Source: Chryseobacterium sp. SORGH_AS_0447
GTDB lineage: Bacteria; Bacteroidota; Bacteroidia; Flavobacteriales; Weeksellaceae
Direction of reading: 5' to 3'
NCBI RefSeq assembly: GCF_030818695.1
Contig: NZ_JAUTAR010000001.1
Coordinates: forward strand, 1,358,501 to 1,422,500
Length of the DNA: 64,000 bases
Shown here: one piece after another, positions 40,977 to 48,929 of the stretch
Numbering within the stretch: the stretch's first letter is position 1
Layout: each line of letters starts with the position of its first letter
Notes under the pieces: generated by a model
The model's input: the letters and a program-made list of their open reading frames with translations, nothing else
Told to the model about the DNA's origin: nothing
The model's database searches: none
Translations under genes and position numbers: made by a program

Positions 40977-41489
40977 ATGAATAAAGCAGAAGTCTTAAAA
41001 GAAATTATAGAAAAAAGAAGAAGTATTTTTCCTAAAGATTACACCGACGCGGAACTTCCTCAGGAAACTCTTGATGAAATTTTACATTCGGCAACACTGG
41101 CTCCTAACCATAAGCGGACCAAACCATGGCGTTTCAAAACGTTCAGAGGGGAAGAAAAGGCTAAGCTTGCTTCTGAAATGCAGGCTATTTACAAAGCTAC
41201 CCAACCCGAACAGATGTTTCTGGAGAAAAAGTACAACGATATCGGCTTCAAAATCAATAAAGCAGATGCTGTAATTTCCATTGTGGTGAATTTCAGCGGG
41301 CTGGTTCCGGAGTGGGAAGAAATTGCTGCGGTTTCGATGGCTGTCCAGAATATGTACCTTACCTGTACGGCCAATGAGATTGGTTGCTACTGGAGCTCTC
41401 CGAAACTGGTCGATCACCTGAAAGAATCCCTCACCATCGAAGAAAACCAGAAATGCTTGGGATTGTTTTACTTAGGAAATCTAGAATAA
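40977..41489 (+). CDS. Nitroreductase-family FMN protein
   Basis: A 170-residue small nitroreductase. 'ILHSATLAPNHKRTKPWRFKTFRG' holds the FMN-binding and C-terminal dimer core features, and 'IEKRRSIFPKDYTDAEL' at the N-terminus the phosphate-binding Arg residues. Members reduce nitro or quinone groups with NAD(P)H. It has its own promoter. Substrate unknown. Confidence 0.85.
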   Translation: MNKAEVLKEIIEKRRSIFPKDYTDAELPQETLDEILHSATLAPNHKRTKPWRFKTFRGEEKAKLASEMQAIYKATQPEQMFLEKKYNDIGFKINKADAVISIVVNFSGLVPEWEEIAAVSMAVQNMYLTCTANEIGCYWSSPKLVDHLKESLTIEENQKCLGLFYLGNLE

Positions 41490-41491
41490 AA

Positions 41492-41587
41492 TAGCCCTGA
41501 TCGAACGGCCTGTCTGAGCTCTTTTTCTTTGCAGAAGAAAAAAGCAAGTAGTGAGAACAGGTTCCCGGCTCCTGAAATAAATAGCGG
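41492..41587. repeat. Nested-hairpin intergenic element
   Basis: Begins TAGCCCTGATCG and ends GGCTCCTGAAATAAATAGCGG. CCTGT (41509-41513) faces ACAGG (41557-41561), and inside these GCTCTTTTTCTT faces AAGAAAAAAGC. Resembles intergenic elements common in Chryseobacterium-type genomes. It lies before rpsP. Confidence 0.5.
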
Positions 41588-41635
41588 AATTTGTAAAACT
41601 TTTTACCTGGGTCTTTTTACTTTAAACTTTTTTAC

Positions 41636-41643
41636 TATCTTTG
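41636..41643 (+). promoter_or_regulatory. -7 element TATCTTTG of rpsP
   Basis: Exact TAnnTTTG, 48 bases before the rpsP ATG. Confidence 0.6.
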
Positions 41644-41691
41644 CACTCTTAAATATTTAACTGGGACGAGTTCCCGTAAAATTCAAACATT

Positions 41692-42249
41692 ATGTCAGTA
41701 AAAATCAGATTACAAAGACACGGTAAAAAAGGAAAACCTTTCTTCCACATCGTGGTTGCAGATTCTAGAGCTAGAAGAGATGGTAAATTCATCGAGAAAC
41801 TAGGAACTTACAACCCAATTACGAACCCTGCAACTATCGATTTGAACGTTGATTCTGCTGTGAAGTGGTTAAACAACGGTGCTCAGCCAACTGATACTGC
41901 AAGAGCAATCCTTTCTTACAAAGGTGCCCTTTACAAAAAACACTTACAAGGTGGTGTAGCTAAAGGTGCTTTTGATGAAGCTGAAGCTGAAAAAAGATTT
42001 GCTGCTTGGGTAGATGCTAAAGAAGCTAAAGTACAAGGTAAAGTAGAAGGTTTGGCAACTGCTAAATCCGATGCTAAAAAAGCTGCGTTAGAAGCTGAAG
42101 CTAAAGTAAACGAAGCAAGAATCGCTGCTGCTGCACAAGCTGAAGCTGATGCTAAGGCTGCTGAAGAAGCGGCAAACGCACCTGCTGAGGAAACTGCTGA
42201 AGGAGAAGCTCCTGCTGCTGAATCTACAGAAGAAAATACTGAAGCTTAA
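41692..42249 (+). CDS. rpsP: 30S ribosomal protein S16 with long C-terminal tail
   Basis: The first about 85 residues are S16 ('MSVKIRLQRHGKKGKPFFHIVVADSRARRDGKFIEKLG'). A tail of about 100 residues follows, rich in Ala, Glu and Lys ('KEAKVQGKVEGLATAKSDAKK'), probably one long helix, ending acidic. E. coli S16 has 82 residues; the tail is normal in many Bacteroidota. S16 binds helices of 16S rRNA early in assembly. It is co-transcribed with rimM after 12 bases. Confidence 0.95.
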   Translation: MSVKIRLQRHGKKGKPFFHIVVADSRARRDGKFIEKLGTYNPITNPATIDLNVDSAVKWLNNGAQPTDTARAILSYKGALYKKHLQGGVAKGAFDEAEAEKRFAAWVDAKEAKVQGKVEGLATAKSDAKKAALEAEAKVNEARIAAAAQAEADAKAAEEAANAPAEETAEGEAPAAESTEENTEA

Positions 42250-42261
42250 GAAAAATCCGGG

Positions 42262-42804
42262 ATGCGTAAAGAAGATTGCTATTTATTAGGAAAAATCACA
42301 CGCAGACACGGACTTGCGGGAAACGTTATCCTTAAACTGGATACCGATCAACCCGAGCTTTACAATAAACTGGAATCAATATTCGTTGAAATCAACGGAT
42401 TATTGGTTCCTTTTTTTATTGCAAAATCATCCTGGAGCAAAAACGATGCTCTGAATATTGCTTTTAAAAATTCTACGGAAGCCCTGGTAGACCAGTCTTT
42501 AGGCAAAGATGTCTATCTGCCGCTATCTACACTGCCAAAACTCTCCGGCAAGCAGTTTTATTATCACGAAATCATCGGATTTACTATTTTCGATGAAAAC
42601 GACAATGATTGCGGCGTCATCCGATCAGTCAACGATCAGACGGCACAGGTGTATTTCGTTACGAATCTGGACGGAAAAGAAGTCGTGATCCCAATGATCA
42701 AGGACTGGATTATTGAAGTAAACCGTGAAGAACGCTTCATCAAAATGCAGCTTCCTGAAGGGCTCATCGATGTTTTTCTGGTACCTTCCAAGAAAGACGA
42801 ATAA
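42262..42804 (+). CDS. rimM: Ribosome maturation factor RimM
   Basis: A 180-residue protein with the two beta-barrel parts of RimM: 'YLLGKITRRHGLAGNVILKLDTDQPELY' and the PRC-like 'FYYHEIIGFTIFDEND' and 'PMIKDWIIEVNREERFIKMQLPEGL'. It helps 16S processing and 30S maturation and binds S19. The rpsP-rimM order is the same as in most bacteria. No terminator is visible before the convergent HTH gene (17 bases). Confidence 0.95.
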   Translation: MRKEDCYLLGKITRRHGLAGNVILKLDTDQPELYNKLESIFVEINGLLVPFFIAKSSWSKNDALNIAFKNSTEALVDQSLGKDVYLPLSTLPKLSGKQFYYHEIIGFTIFDENDNDCGVIRSVNDQTAQVYFVTNLDGKEVVIPMIKDWIIEVNREERFIKMQLPEGLIDVFLVPSKKDE

Positions 42805-42821
42805 TCGCCATAAGCACTGGT

Positions 42822-43751
42822 TTAGCTTAATTTCTCTCCCAAACTTTCAATCTGTTTATACATTTTATTGAAAAATATTTTCCGGTCCCTGTTTCCGGAA
42901 GTATTCATCGACTTTGAGTTTTTGATCTGATGCTCAAAATAATTCTGCGTTTCCGTGCAGGTTTTATCATCTGTAATCAGGATATAGCCGAACATATTCG
43001 TGGGAATGGCAAAAAGAGACTGCTGCGGATGGTGGAAAAAAATATCATTTGAAAGATGCATCAGTTCATTTTCGTACAACCGGAATCTCGGGCTGTTCTC
43101 CGTTTTCCCTTCAATATATTCTATGAGTTCCGTCAGTTCCTGGAGAATAATCCGGGCTTCATTCTTTTTCAGCAATCCGGTTTCGAAATAAAATAAGATT
43201 TGCTGCAAGATACTGGAAACCGTATGATCATTCCATAATTCCACCACATTCTGTTCTTCATATTTTTTCCTTAATTCTTTCGTGTCTAAATTAAAATCGG
43301 GTGGCAAAAATTCCAGGAATGGAATAAACACCTGTTTTGCATTCAGCAGATTCATCCAGACATAAATTTTAAACCGCGAGAGCAGGGTGTCCGACAGCGT
43401 ATAAAAAAACGGGATGTCTTTCGCCGAATAGTAGATCGTCATTCCGTCCGAAAGGGGAAGGTTTTCAAAGATAGCGAGGTTATGCTTAAAAAAGGACTGC
43501 AAATCCCCGGTCTCAGTAACGGCTTTTGTTTTCTGTACTAAGATCTGGTGATCCGAAGTCAGAAGCTGATCCAATGAAATCTGATAGTATTTTGCCAGCT
43601 CCAGCGCCTCTTCAAAACTGAATTTCGCTTTCAGGGAAGTTCTTCGGTGCGCGGCATCATAACTGATGTTAAGGATGTTGGCGATTTCGTCATTCAATGA
43701 TTTATCACCTATTTTCCGACGGATCTGTTTAAGTAGAATTTCCTGATGCAT
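42822..43751 (-). CDS. Helix-turn-helix regulator-like protein
   Basis: A 309-residue protein. The N-terminal 70 residues carry an HTH-like unit ('DEIANILNISYDAAHRRTSLKAKFSFEEALELAKYY'), resembling BetR/HTH_3 proteins; the remaining part is a helical sensor-like domain without known motifs. The ATG at 43749-43751 is used because the upstream GTG falls inside the TACTTTTG promoter element (43769-43776). It is divergent from the surface-repeat protein at 43860; a local regulator of that gene is plausible. Confidence 0.65.
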   Translation of the reverse strand: MHQEILLKQIRRKIGDKSLNDEIANILNISYDAAHRRTSLKAKFSFEEALELAKYYQISLDQLLTSDHQILVQKTKAVTETGDLQSFFKHNLAIFENLPLSDGMTIYYSAKDIPFFYTLSDTLLSRFKIYVWMNLLNAKQVFIPFLEFLPPDFNLDTKELRKKYEEQNVVELWNDHTVSSILQQILFYFETGLLKKNEARIILQELTELIEYIEGKTENSPRFRLYENELMHLSNDIFFHHPQQSLFAIPTNMFGYILITDDKTCTETQNYFEHQIKNSKSMNTSGNRDRKIFFNKMYKQIESLGEKLS

Positions 43752-43768
43752 GGTTTTTGCGATTTTCA

Positions 43769-43776
43769 CAAAAGTA
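43769..43776 (-). promoter_or_regulatory. -7 element TACTTTTG of HTH gene
   Basis: Exact TAnnTTTG on the minus strand, 17 bases before the ATG. Confidence 0.6.
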
Positions 43777-43803
43777 GGTATTTATTTTAATTTTTTTCCG
43801 CAT

Positions 43804-43833
43804 TTGCTTCTGCGTTTTCTGTTGATAATTTTG
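43804..43833 (+). promoter_or_regulatory. Canonical promoter of the 43860 gene
   Basis: TTG (43804-43806), 19-bp spacer, TAATTTTG (43826-43833). Confidence 0.7.
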
Positions 43834-43859
43834 AGTCAATAATTTTAAAATAATGAATT

Positions 43860-44504
43860 ATGGAAACACGAACTGTATTAATAATGAGTTTTTTACTGAT
43901 TAATTTTTGTCACGCACAGGATCATGGACAGGTGAAAACTTCCAGAACAAAAGTCTTCGGTTTTTCTCCTTCTAAGAATGTAAAAAATGTTGACGGAATT
44001 TTAGTGAAATATTTTGATCAGGAAGGTGAGGGCTTTAAACCTAAAAAGGTAAACGGTTTAGGAATGGGGCTGAATATCATCGGCATTTTTGTACCCGCCC
44101 TGCTGCTTTTTAACGTAACGGAGGCGGAGCATTGGAATTTGAAAAGCGATGAAACTGTGGAGAAAAATAAAATGAACAAAATCAATGGAATGCAGCTGTC
44201 GTTGATTAATATGGAACCAACAATTACAAACGGTTTAGAGATCAATGTTTCAAGTAATATGGGAAGCAGTGCGGTTACGAACGGAGTTGCTGTATCCCCT
44301 TTTTTTAATATTCATCATGAGATGAAAGGTTTTTCGATAGCCCCTTTAGCAAATGTCGGTAAAAAATGCCGGGGTCTACAGATCGGAATTTTCAATAAAT
44401 GCGAAGATTTCAGAGGGATACAGCTGGGATGGTGGAATGAAAATGAGAAAAGAAAGCTGCCTTTCGTTAATTGGAATTTTAAAGCGAAAATAAAAAAGCC
44501 ATGA
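43860..44504 (+). CDS. Secreted repeat protein (LA_2272-like)
   Basis: A 214-residue protein with a signal peptide (1-19, ending CHAQ). From about 107 it has repeats of the type 'NGMQLSLINME', 'NGLEINVSSNM', 'NGVAVSPFFNI', 'KGFSIAPLANV' and 'RGLQIGIFNKC', the pattern of LA_2272-like surface repeats, which form short beta solenoids in the envelope. The stop overlaps the next ATG by four bases (ATGA). Function unknown. Confidence 0.7.
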   Translation: METRTVLIMSFLLINFCHAQDHGQVKTSRTKVFGFSPSKNVKNVDGILVKYFDQEGEGFKPKKVNGLGMGLNIIGIFVPALLLFNVTEAEHWNLKSDETVEKNKMNKINGMQLSLINMEPTITNGLEINVSSNMGSSAVTNGVAVSPFFNIHHEMKGFSIAPLANVGKKCRGLQIGIFNKCEDFRGIQLGWWNENEKRKLPFVNWNFKAKIKKP

Positions 44505-45100
44505 AAACCATACCCTATTTATTAATTGCTGCAAGATTTATTTTAGCACCTGTCATCCTTTTATTAGCCTATTTTAAAGGTGCAGAAGCCAGATTTTTAA
44601 TTTTGGCATTCATGTATTTCGGATTATTTACCGATATTTTCGATGGGATTATTGCCCGGAAGGCCGGTGTTTCTTCGGAAAAATTAAGAAGGCTGGACAG
44701 CCAGACCGATCTGGTTTTCTGGCTCTCTCTGGGATTTGCCGCTTACTTGTTGAATCCGGGATTGATAAAAAGCGAATGGAAGGGCGTTGTTCTAATCTTT
44801 GTCATGGAAGCTCTCTGTTATGTGATCAGCTGGCTCAAATTCGGTAAAGAAACCTGTACTCATGCGTGGCTTTCAAAATTATGGGGATTAAGCCTTCTTC
44901 TGGCATTAACTTATGTAATCGGTTTTCAGAAAACAGGCTGGCCTTTTAGCTTAACGGTAATCCTGGGTTTTATTTCGCATGTCGACGTAATTTTGATTAT
45001 TCTACTGCTTCCGAAGTGGCAGTATGATGTTCCGAGCTCCTACCATGCATGGAAAATCAGGAAAGGGAAAAAACGTAAGAAAACGGTTTTGTTTAACTAA
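44501..45100 (+). CDS. CDP-alcohol phosphatidyltransferase
   Basis: A 199-residue membrane enzyme with about five hydrophobic segments. The family motif is 'DIFDGIIARKAGVSSEKLRR-LDSQTD': DG-x2-AR is intact and the two Asp of D-x3-D are present, but the Gly that should follow eight residues later is a Leu. It makes a phospholipid by displacing CMP from CDP-diacylglycerol; which alcohol is unknown. It overlaps the repeat-protein gene by four bases. Confidence 0.8.
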   Translation: MKTIPYLLIAARFILAPVILLLAYFKGAEARFLILAFMYFGLFTDIFDGIIARKAGVSSEKLRRLDSQTDLVFWLSLGFAAYLLNPGLIKSEWKGVVLIFVMEALCYVISWLKFGKETCTHAWLSKLWGLSLLLALTYVIGFQKTGWPFSLTVILGFISHVDVILIILLLPKWQYDVPSSYHAWKIRKGKKRKKTVLFN

Positions 45101-45214
45101 ACCTAATTCAGATAAAAGATAAAAATAGGAAAATTTTAAAGTGAAAGTAATTTTCTCTTATGTATTGAAGAAAATTAAACAACGATAAATATTTAAGTCT
45201 TAAAACGTTTTTTG

Positions 45215-45222
45215 TACCTTTG
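45215..45222 (+). promoter_or_regulatory. -7 element TACCTTTG of asnS
   Basis: Exact TAnnTTTG, 37 bases before the asnS ATG. Confidence 0.6.
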
Positions 45223-45259
45223 CGGACATTAATTTTTACACAAAAATTTTAATCAACAA

Positions 45260-46708
45260 ATGAAAAAGCAGACCATTAAGGAAATCCTACAGGATTACAA
45301 GAAAGTATTACATCATGACATTACGGTTTACGGCTGGGTAAGAACGTTTCGTGCCAATCGCTTTATTGCGCTAAATGATGGTTCTACAATTAATAATTTG
45401 CAGATTGTTGTTGATTTCGAAAATTTCGATGAAGAGCTTATCGGTAAAATCAGTACGGCAGCTTCTCTGAAGATCGTAGGTGAAGTGGTGGAGAGCCAGG
45501 GAGCCGGACAGGCCGTGGAGATCGTGGCAAAGAAAATTACCATTTTAGGCGATAACTTTACGGAAGACAGAGATAAAACCATTCTTCAGCCGAAAAAGCA
45601 CTCCTTGGAAACATTGAGAGAACAGGCGCACCTGAGATTCCGGACAAACCTTTTCGGAGCGGTTTTCAGAGTACGTCACGCCGTAAGTTTTGCGGTGCAT
45701 TCTTTCTTTAACCAAAACCAGTTCTTTTACATCAATACACCGGTAATCACGGGTGCTGATGCGGAAGGAGCAGGGGAAATGTTCGGGGTGACAAACTTTG
45801 ACCTGAATGCTATCCCGAGAGACGAGCAGGGCGATATTGATTTTTCTCAGGATTTTTTCGGAAGAAAAACCAACCTTACGGTTTCCGGACAGCTTGAAGG
45901 GGAAACGGCAGCCATGGGATTAGGGAGAATTTATACTTTCGGACCGACATTCCGTGCAGAAAATTCCAATACGACACGACACCTGGCGGAATTCTGGATG
46001 ATCGAGCCGGAAGTGGCTTTCAATAACCTTGAAGACAACATCGATCTGGCGGAAGATTTCCTGAAATACGTCATTCAATATGTACTGGATAACTGCAAAG
46101 ATGATCTTGAGTTCCTGGATAATCGTTTTGCAGAAGAGCAAAAATCCAAGCCGGAAAAAGAGAGAGCTAAAGAAGGGTTGATCGAGAAGCTTGAAAATGT
46201 AGTGGCTAAGCGGTTTAAAAGAGTCTCTTATACCGAAGCTATTGAGATCCTGTTAAATTCAAAAGAAAATAAAAAAGGCAAGTTCCAGTATCCGGTAGAA
46301 AACTGGGGAACGGATCTTCAGTCCGAGCACGAAAGATACCTGGTAGAAAAACATTTCGAAAGCCCGGTAGTGTTGTTCGATTATCCGAAAGAGATTAAAG
46401 CTTTTTATATGAAGCTTAATGACGATAACAAAACCGTTGCGGCAATGGACGTTCTTTTCCCGGGAATCGGCGAGATTATCGGAGGTTCTGAGAGAGAAGC
46501 TAGGCTGGATGTATTGAAGCAGAAAATGGCTGATATGCACGTTGACGAACATGAGCTTTGGTGGTATCTGGATACCAGAAAATTCGGCTCCGTACCGCAC
46601 GCCGGTTTCGGATTAGGATTGGAAAGACTTGTTCTTTTCGTAACGGGAATGACAAACATCCGGGACGTAATCCCTTTCCCAAGAACACCGAAAAATGCAG
46701 AGTTCTAA
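45260..46708 (+). CDS. asnS: Asparaginyl-tRNA synthetase
   Basis: A 482-residue class II synthetase charging tRNA-Asn. The OB-fold anticodon domain is N-terminal; motif 1/2 blocks '[18 protein letters not shown]' and '[21 protein letters not shown]', and motif 3 '[16 protein letters not shown]' are complete. The '[10 protein letters not shown]' wording distinguishes it from AspS. Its presence suggests direct charging of Asn-tRNA. It ends in a strong terminator. Confidence 0.95.
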   Translation: MKKQTIKEILQDYKKVLHHDITVYGWVRTFRANRFIALNDGSTINNLQIVVDFENFDEELIGKISTAASLKIVGEVVESQGAGQAVEIVAKKITILGDNFTEDRDKTILQPKKHSLETLREQAHLRFRTNLFGAVFRVRHAVSFAVHSFFNQNQFFYINTPVITGADAEGAGEMFGVTNFDLNAIPRDEQGDIDFSQDFFGRKTNLTVSGQLEGETAAMGLGRIYTFGPTFRAENSNTTRHLAEFWMIEPEVAFNNLEDNIDLAEDFLKYVIQYVLDNCKDDLEFLDNRFAEEQKSKPEKERAKEGLIEKLENVVAKRFKRVSYTEAIEILLNSKENKKGKFQYPVENWGTDLQSEHERYLVEKHFESPVVLFDYPKEIKAFYMKLNDDNKTVAAMDVLFPGIGEIIGGSEREARLDVLKQKMADMHVDEHELWWYLDTRKFGSVPHAGFGLGLERLVLFVTGMTNIRDVIPFPRTPKNAEF

Positions 46709-46728
46709 AAAATTGGCTAAATAATATT

Positions 46729-46764
46729 GAAATCCTTCTGATTTTTCAGAAGGATTTTTTTTAT
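46729..46764 (+). terminator. Rho-independent terminator after asnS
   Basis: AAATCCTTCTGA pairs with TCAGAAGGATTT around TTTT, with T8 after. Confidence 0.9.
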
Positions 46765-46785
46765 AACTTTACTAATTAACAGGGG

Positions 46786-46896
46786 ACTTGGTGGAATGGT
46801 CAGAGAAAAGAGCTAGAAGGAATCGTGCAGGCAGACCGTGGAGATTTTGTTACTGAAAATGAGGTTAAAGAAACGCTAGATCAAGGCTTCAAATAA
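46786..46896 (+). pseudogene. ParD/antitoxin-like remnant
   Basis: In one frame the end of an antitoxin is readable: '...QRKELEGIVQADRGDFVTENEVKETLDQGFK' then TAA. 'EGIVQADRGDFVTENEV' is the common C-terminal pattern of ParD-type antitoxins. No start codon or N-terminal DNA-binding ribbon is visible, so the gene is truncated. It precedes the toxin remnant directly. Confidence 0.45.
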
Positions 46897-47173
46897 AATG
46901 GACCAGAAAAGCGCTTTGTTCTTTTGCTGATACTTTAAAGTATTGGAATGTTCATAATTCTTCCGAAAAATATTCGAAAAAATTAAGGAAGTCGAAAAGA
47001 TGCAAAAGCTGATCGCTGAAAATCCGGATATGGGTTCGGTCTCTGAGATAAAAGGCATAAGATTTATCTTAATTGATAAAAATTTTTCACTTTATTACAG
47101 ATTCAATAAAGATGCGGTAGAAATTCTTGCTTTCTTGGATAACCGTAGAAATCCTGAAAATCTGGATGTATAA
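46897..47173 (+). pseudogene. RelE/ParE-type toxin remnant
   Basis: Two frames give one toxin: first 'WTRKALCSFADTLKYWNVHNSSEKY', then after an A-run at about 46978 one base out of frame 'IKEVEKMQKLIAENPDMGSVSE' and 'IRFILIDKNFSLYYRFNKDAVEI'. The last part 'LAFLDNRRNPENL' is the typical ParE-family end. A single missing A in the A6 run would restore the frame, and the start codon is also missing. RelE/ParE toxins act on ribosomal mRNA or gyrase. The pair is decayed. Confidence 0.6.
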
Positions 47174-47242
47174 AAAGAGCAGGCTTTATTTTTCTTCCGG
47201 AATTCTCCATTTTTTTATTCCTGTTATCATTTTAACAATAAA

Positions 47243-47284
47243 CGCAAAAAAGCCCTGATAGTCATACTTCAGGGCTTTTTCTGT
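47243..47284 (+). terminator. Rho-independent terminator
   Basis: AAAAAGCCCTGA (47246-47257) pairs with TCAGGGCTTTTT (47269-47280). Confidence 0.85.
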
Positions 47285-47401
47285 TTATTTTAAATAGCTT
47301 ATTATGTGGCATTGAGTACAAAAATCGTGCTAAAAACTATTTTTCTCAAAATATTTTATTAAATTCGTAGAATATGTTATGTTAAAACACCATCCAGTAA
47401 T

Positions 47402-48865
47402 ATGCTAAAACAACACTTACAACTCAAATTAGGGCAAAAGCTGGCACCCCAGCAAATCCAGTTGATGAAGCTGATCCAGCTGCACACATTAGAATTTGAG
47501 GAGGAACTTGAAAGAGAATTAGAAGAAAACCCGGCATTAGAAATTGCAAAAGAAGAATCTAAAGAAGATGAATATGCCACCCTTGAAGATTCATATGAAA
47601 CTGAAGGAACGGAAAGCATTGAAACTGATTTTGATGTCGACCAGTATCTGTACGACGATGAACCAAGCTATAAAACTGCATCCAGCAACTATTCTTCAGA
47701 CGATGAAGAATTCGATAACGAAAGCCTTTTAACGGAAGGTCAGTCATTATACGATTATCTGCTCGAGCAGATCCACCTTGTAAACATCAGTGAAGAAGAC
47801 GAGAAAATTGCAGAATATATCATCGGAAATCTTGATACCGACGGTTATTTAAGAAGAGAGATCAAATCCCTCGTCGATGACCTGGCTTTCTCGCAGGGAA
47901 TTTATACCACAAAGGAAAATGTAGAGGATATCCTTGAAAACTATGTGCAGAAGCTGGATCCGCCGGGAGTAGGCGCGAGAGGACTTCAGGAATGCCTTCT
48001 CTTACAGATCGAGAAGAAAGTAAGCTCTGATAAAGCGGTCTCTCTGGCTGCAAATATATTGAGACATCAATTTGATGCTTTAACCAACAAGCATTACAAT
48101 AAAATCATTCAGAAATACGATATCGAAGAAGAAGACCTCCGTGATGCTTTGGACGAAATTTCAAAGTTGTCTCCGAAAGTAGGCGGAAACTTCGATACCC
48201 AGACCATTACAATCAACCAGGAAATCATTCCGGATTTTGTCATTCAGGTGAAAGACGGGCAGGTTGTTCCGATGCTGAACAGCAAGAACGCTCCTACATT
48301 AAGGGTTTCCGAAGAGTACAAAGATATTTTATCAACGTATTCTCATGATAAAAACTCTTCAGAGCATAAGCAGGCAGCTTTATTTATCAAGCAGAAGCTG
48401 GATGCTGCCAAATGGTATATCGATGCCATCAATCAGCGTCAGAATACGTTATTACAGACGATAACAGCCATTGTGAAATTCCAGAAAGATTATTTTCTTA
48501 CCGGTGATGAAAAATCCCTGAGACCAATGATCTTAAAAGATGTGGCGGATATTACCGGTTTTGATATTTCAACGATTTCCAGAGTGGTAAAAAGCAAGTA
48601 CGCCGATACGCCGAACGGAATTATCTATCTTAAAGATCTGTTCTCAGACAGTCTCACCAATGATGACGGTGAAGAAGTTTCCACGAAAGAGATCAAAACC
48701 CATCTTCAGGAAGTCATCAGCAAAGAGAATAAGAGAAAGCCATTGACCGATGATGCTTTGGTCGTAATCTTAAAAGAGCAGGGCTATAATATTGCAAGAA
48801 GAACGATCGCCAAATATCGCGAACAGCTGAATATTCCGGTAGCACGGTTAAGAAAAGAACTTTAA
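47402..48865 (+). CDS. rpoN: RNA polymerase sigma-54 factor
   Basis: A 487-residue sigma-54. Region I is Gln/Leu-rich ('LGQKLAPQQIQLMKLIQLHTLEFEEELERELEENPALE'), an acidic linker follows (55-110), and the DNA-binding RpoN box 'ARRTIAKYRE' is at 465-474. Sigma-54 needs an AAA+ activator to open the -24/-12 promoters; no activator is in the window. It is common, though not universal, in Flavobacteriia. The gene ends in a long terminator. Confidence 0.95.
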   Translation: MLKQHLQLKLGQKLAPQQIQLMKLIQLHTLEFEEELERELEENPALEIAKEESKEDEYATLEDSYETEGTESIETDFDVDQYLYDDEPSYKTASSNYSSDDEEFDNESLLTEGQSLYDYLLEQIHLVNISEEDEKIAEYIIGNLDTDGYLRREIKSLVDDLAFSQGIYTTKENVEDILENYVQKLDPPGVGARGLQECLLLQIEKKVSSDKAVSLAANILRHQFDALTNKHYNKIIQKYDIEEEDLRDALDEISKLSPKVGGNFDTQTITINQEIIPDFVIQVKDGQVVPMLNSKNAPTLRVSEEYKDILSTYSHDKNSSEHKQAALFIKQKLDAAKWYIDAINQRQNTLLQTITAIVKFQKDYFLTGDEKSLRPMILKDVADITGFDISTISRVVKSKYADTPNGIIYLKDLFSDSLTNDDGEEVSTKEIKTHLQEVISKENKRKPLTDDALVVILKEQGYNIARRTIAKYREQLNIPVARLRKEL

Positions 48866-48869
48866 AATA

Positions 48870-48914
48870 AAACGAAAAAAGCATTTCAAATTGAAATGCT
48901 TTTTTTCGTTTTTA
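48870..48914. terminator. Long bidirectional terminator between rpoN and acyl-CoA ligase
   Basis: AAAAACGAAAAAAGCATTTCAA pairs with TTGAAATGCTTTTTTTCGTTTTT; T-rich on both strands. Confidence 0.9.
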
Positions 48915-48929
48915 TGATACAGTAAAGTT

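Noticed and set aside
46558..46779. Plus-strand open frame overlapping the end of asnS.
   Set aside because: It overlaps asnS in another frame and shows no family features.
46782..46815. GGGGACTTGGTGGAATGGTCAG resembling the 5' part of a tRNA-Leu/Ser.
   Set aside because: No matching anticodon or T arm follows; the stretch continues into the antitoxin-like coding remnant.
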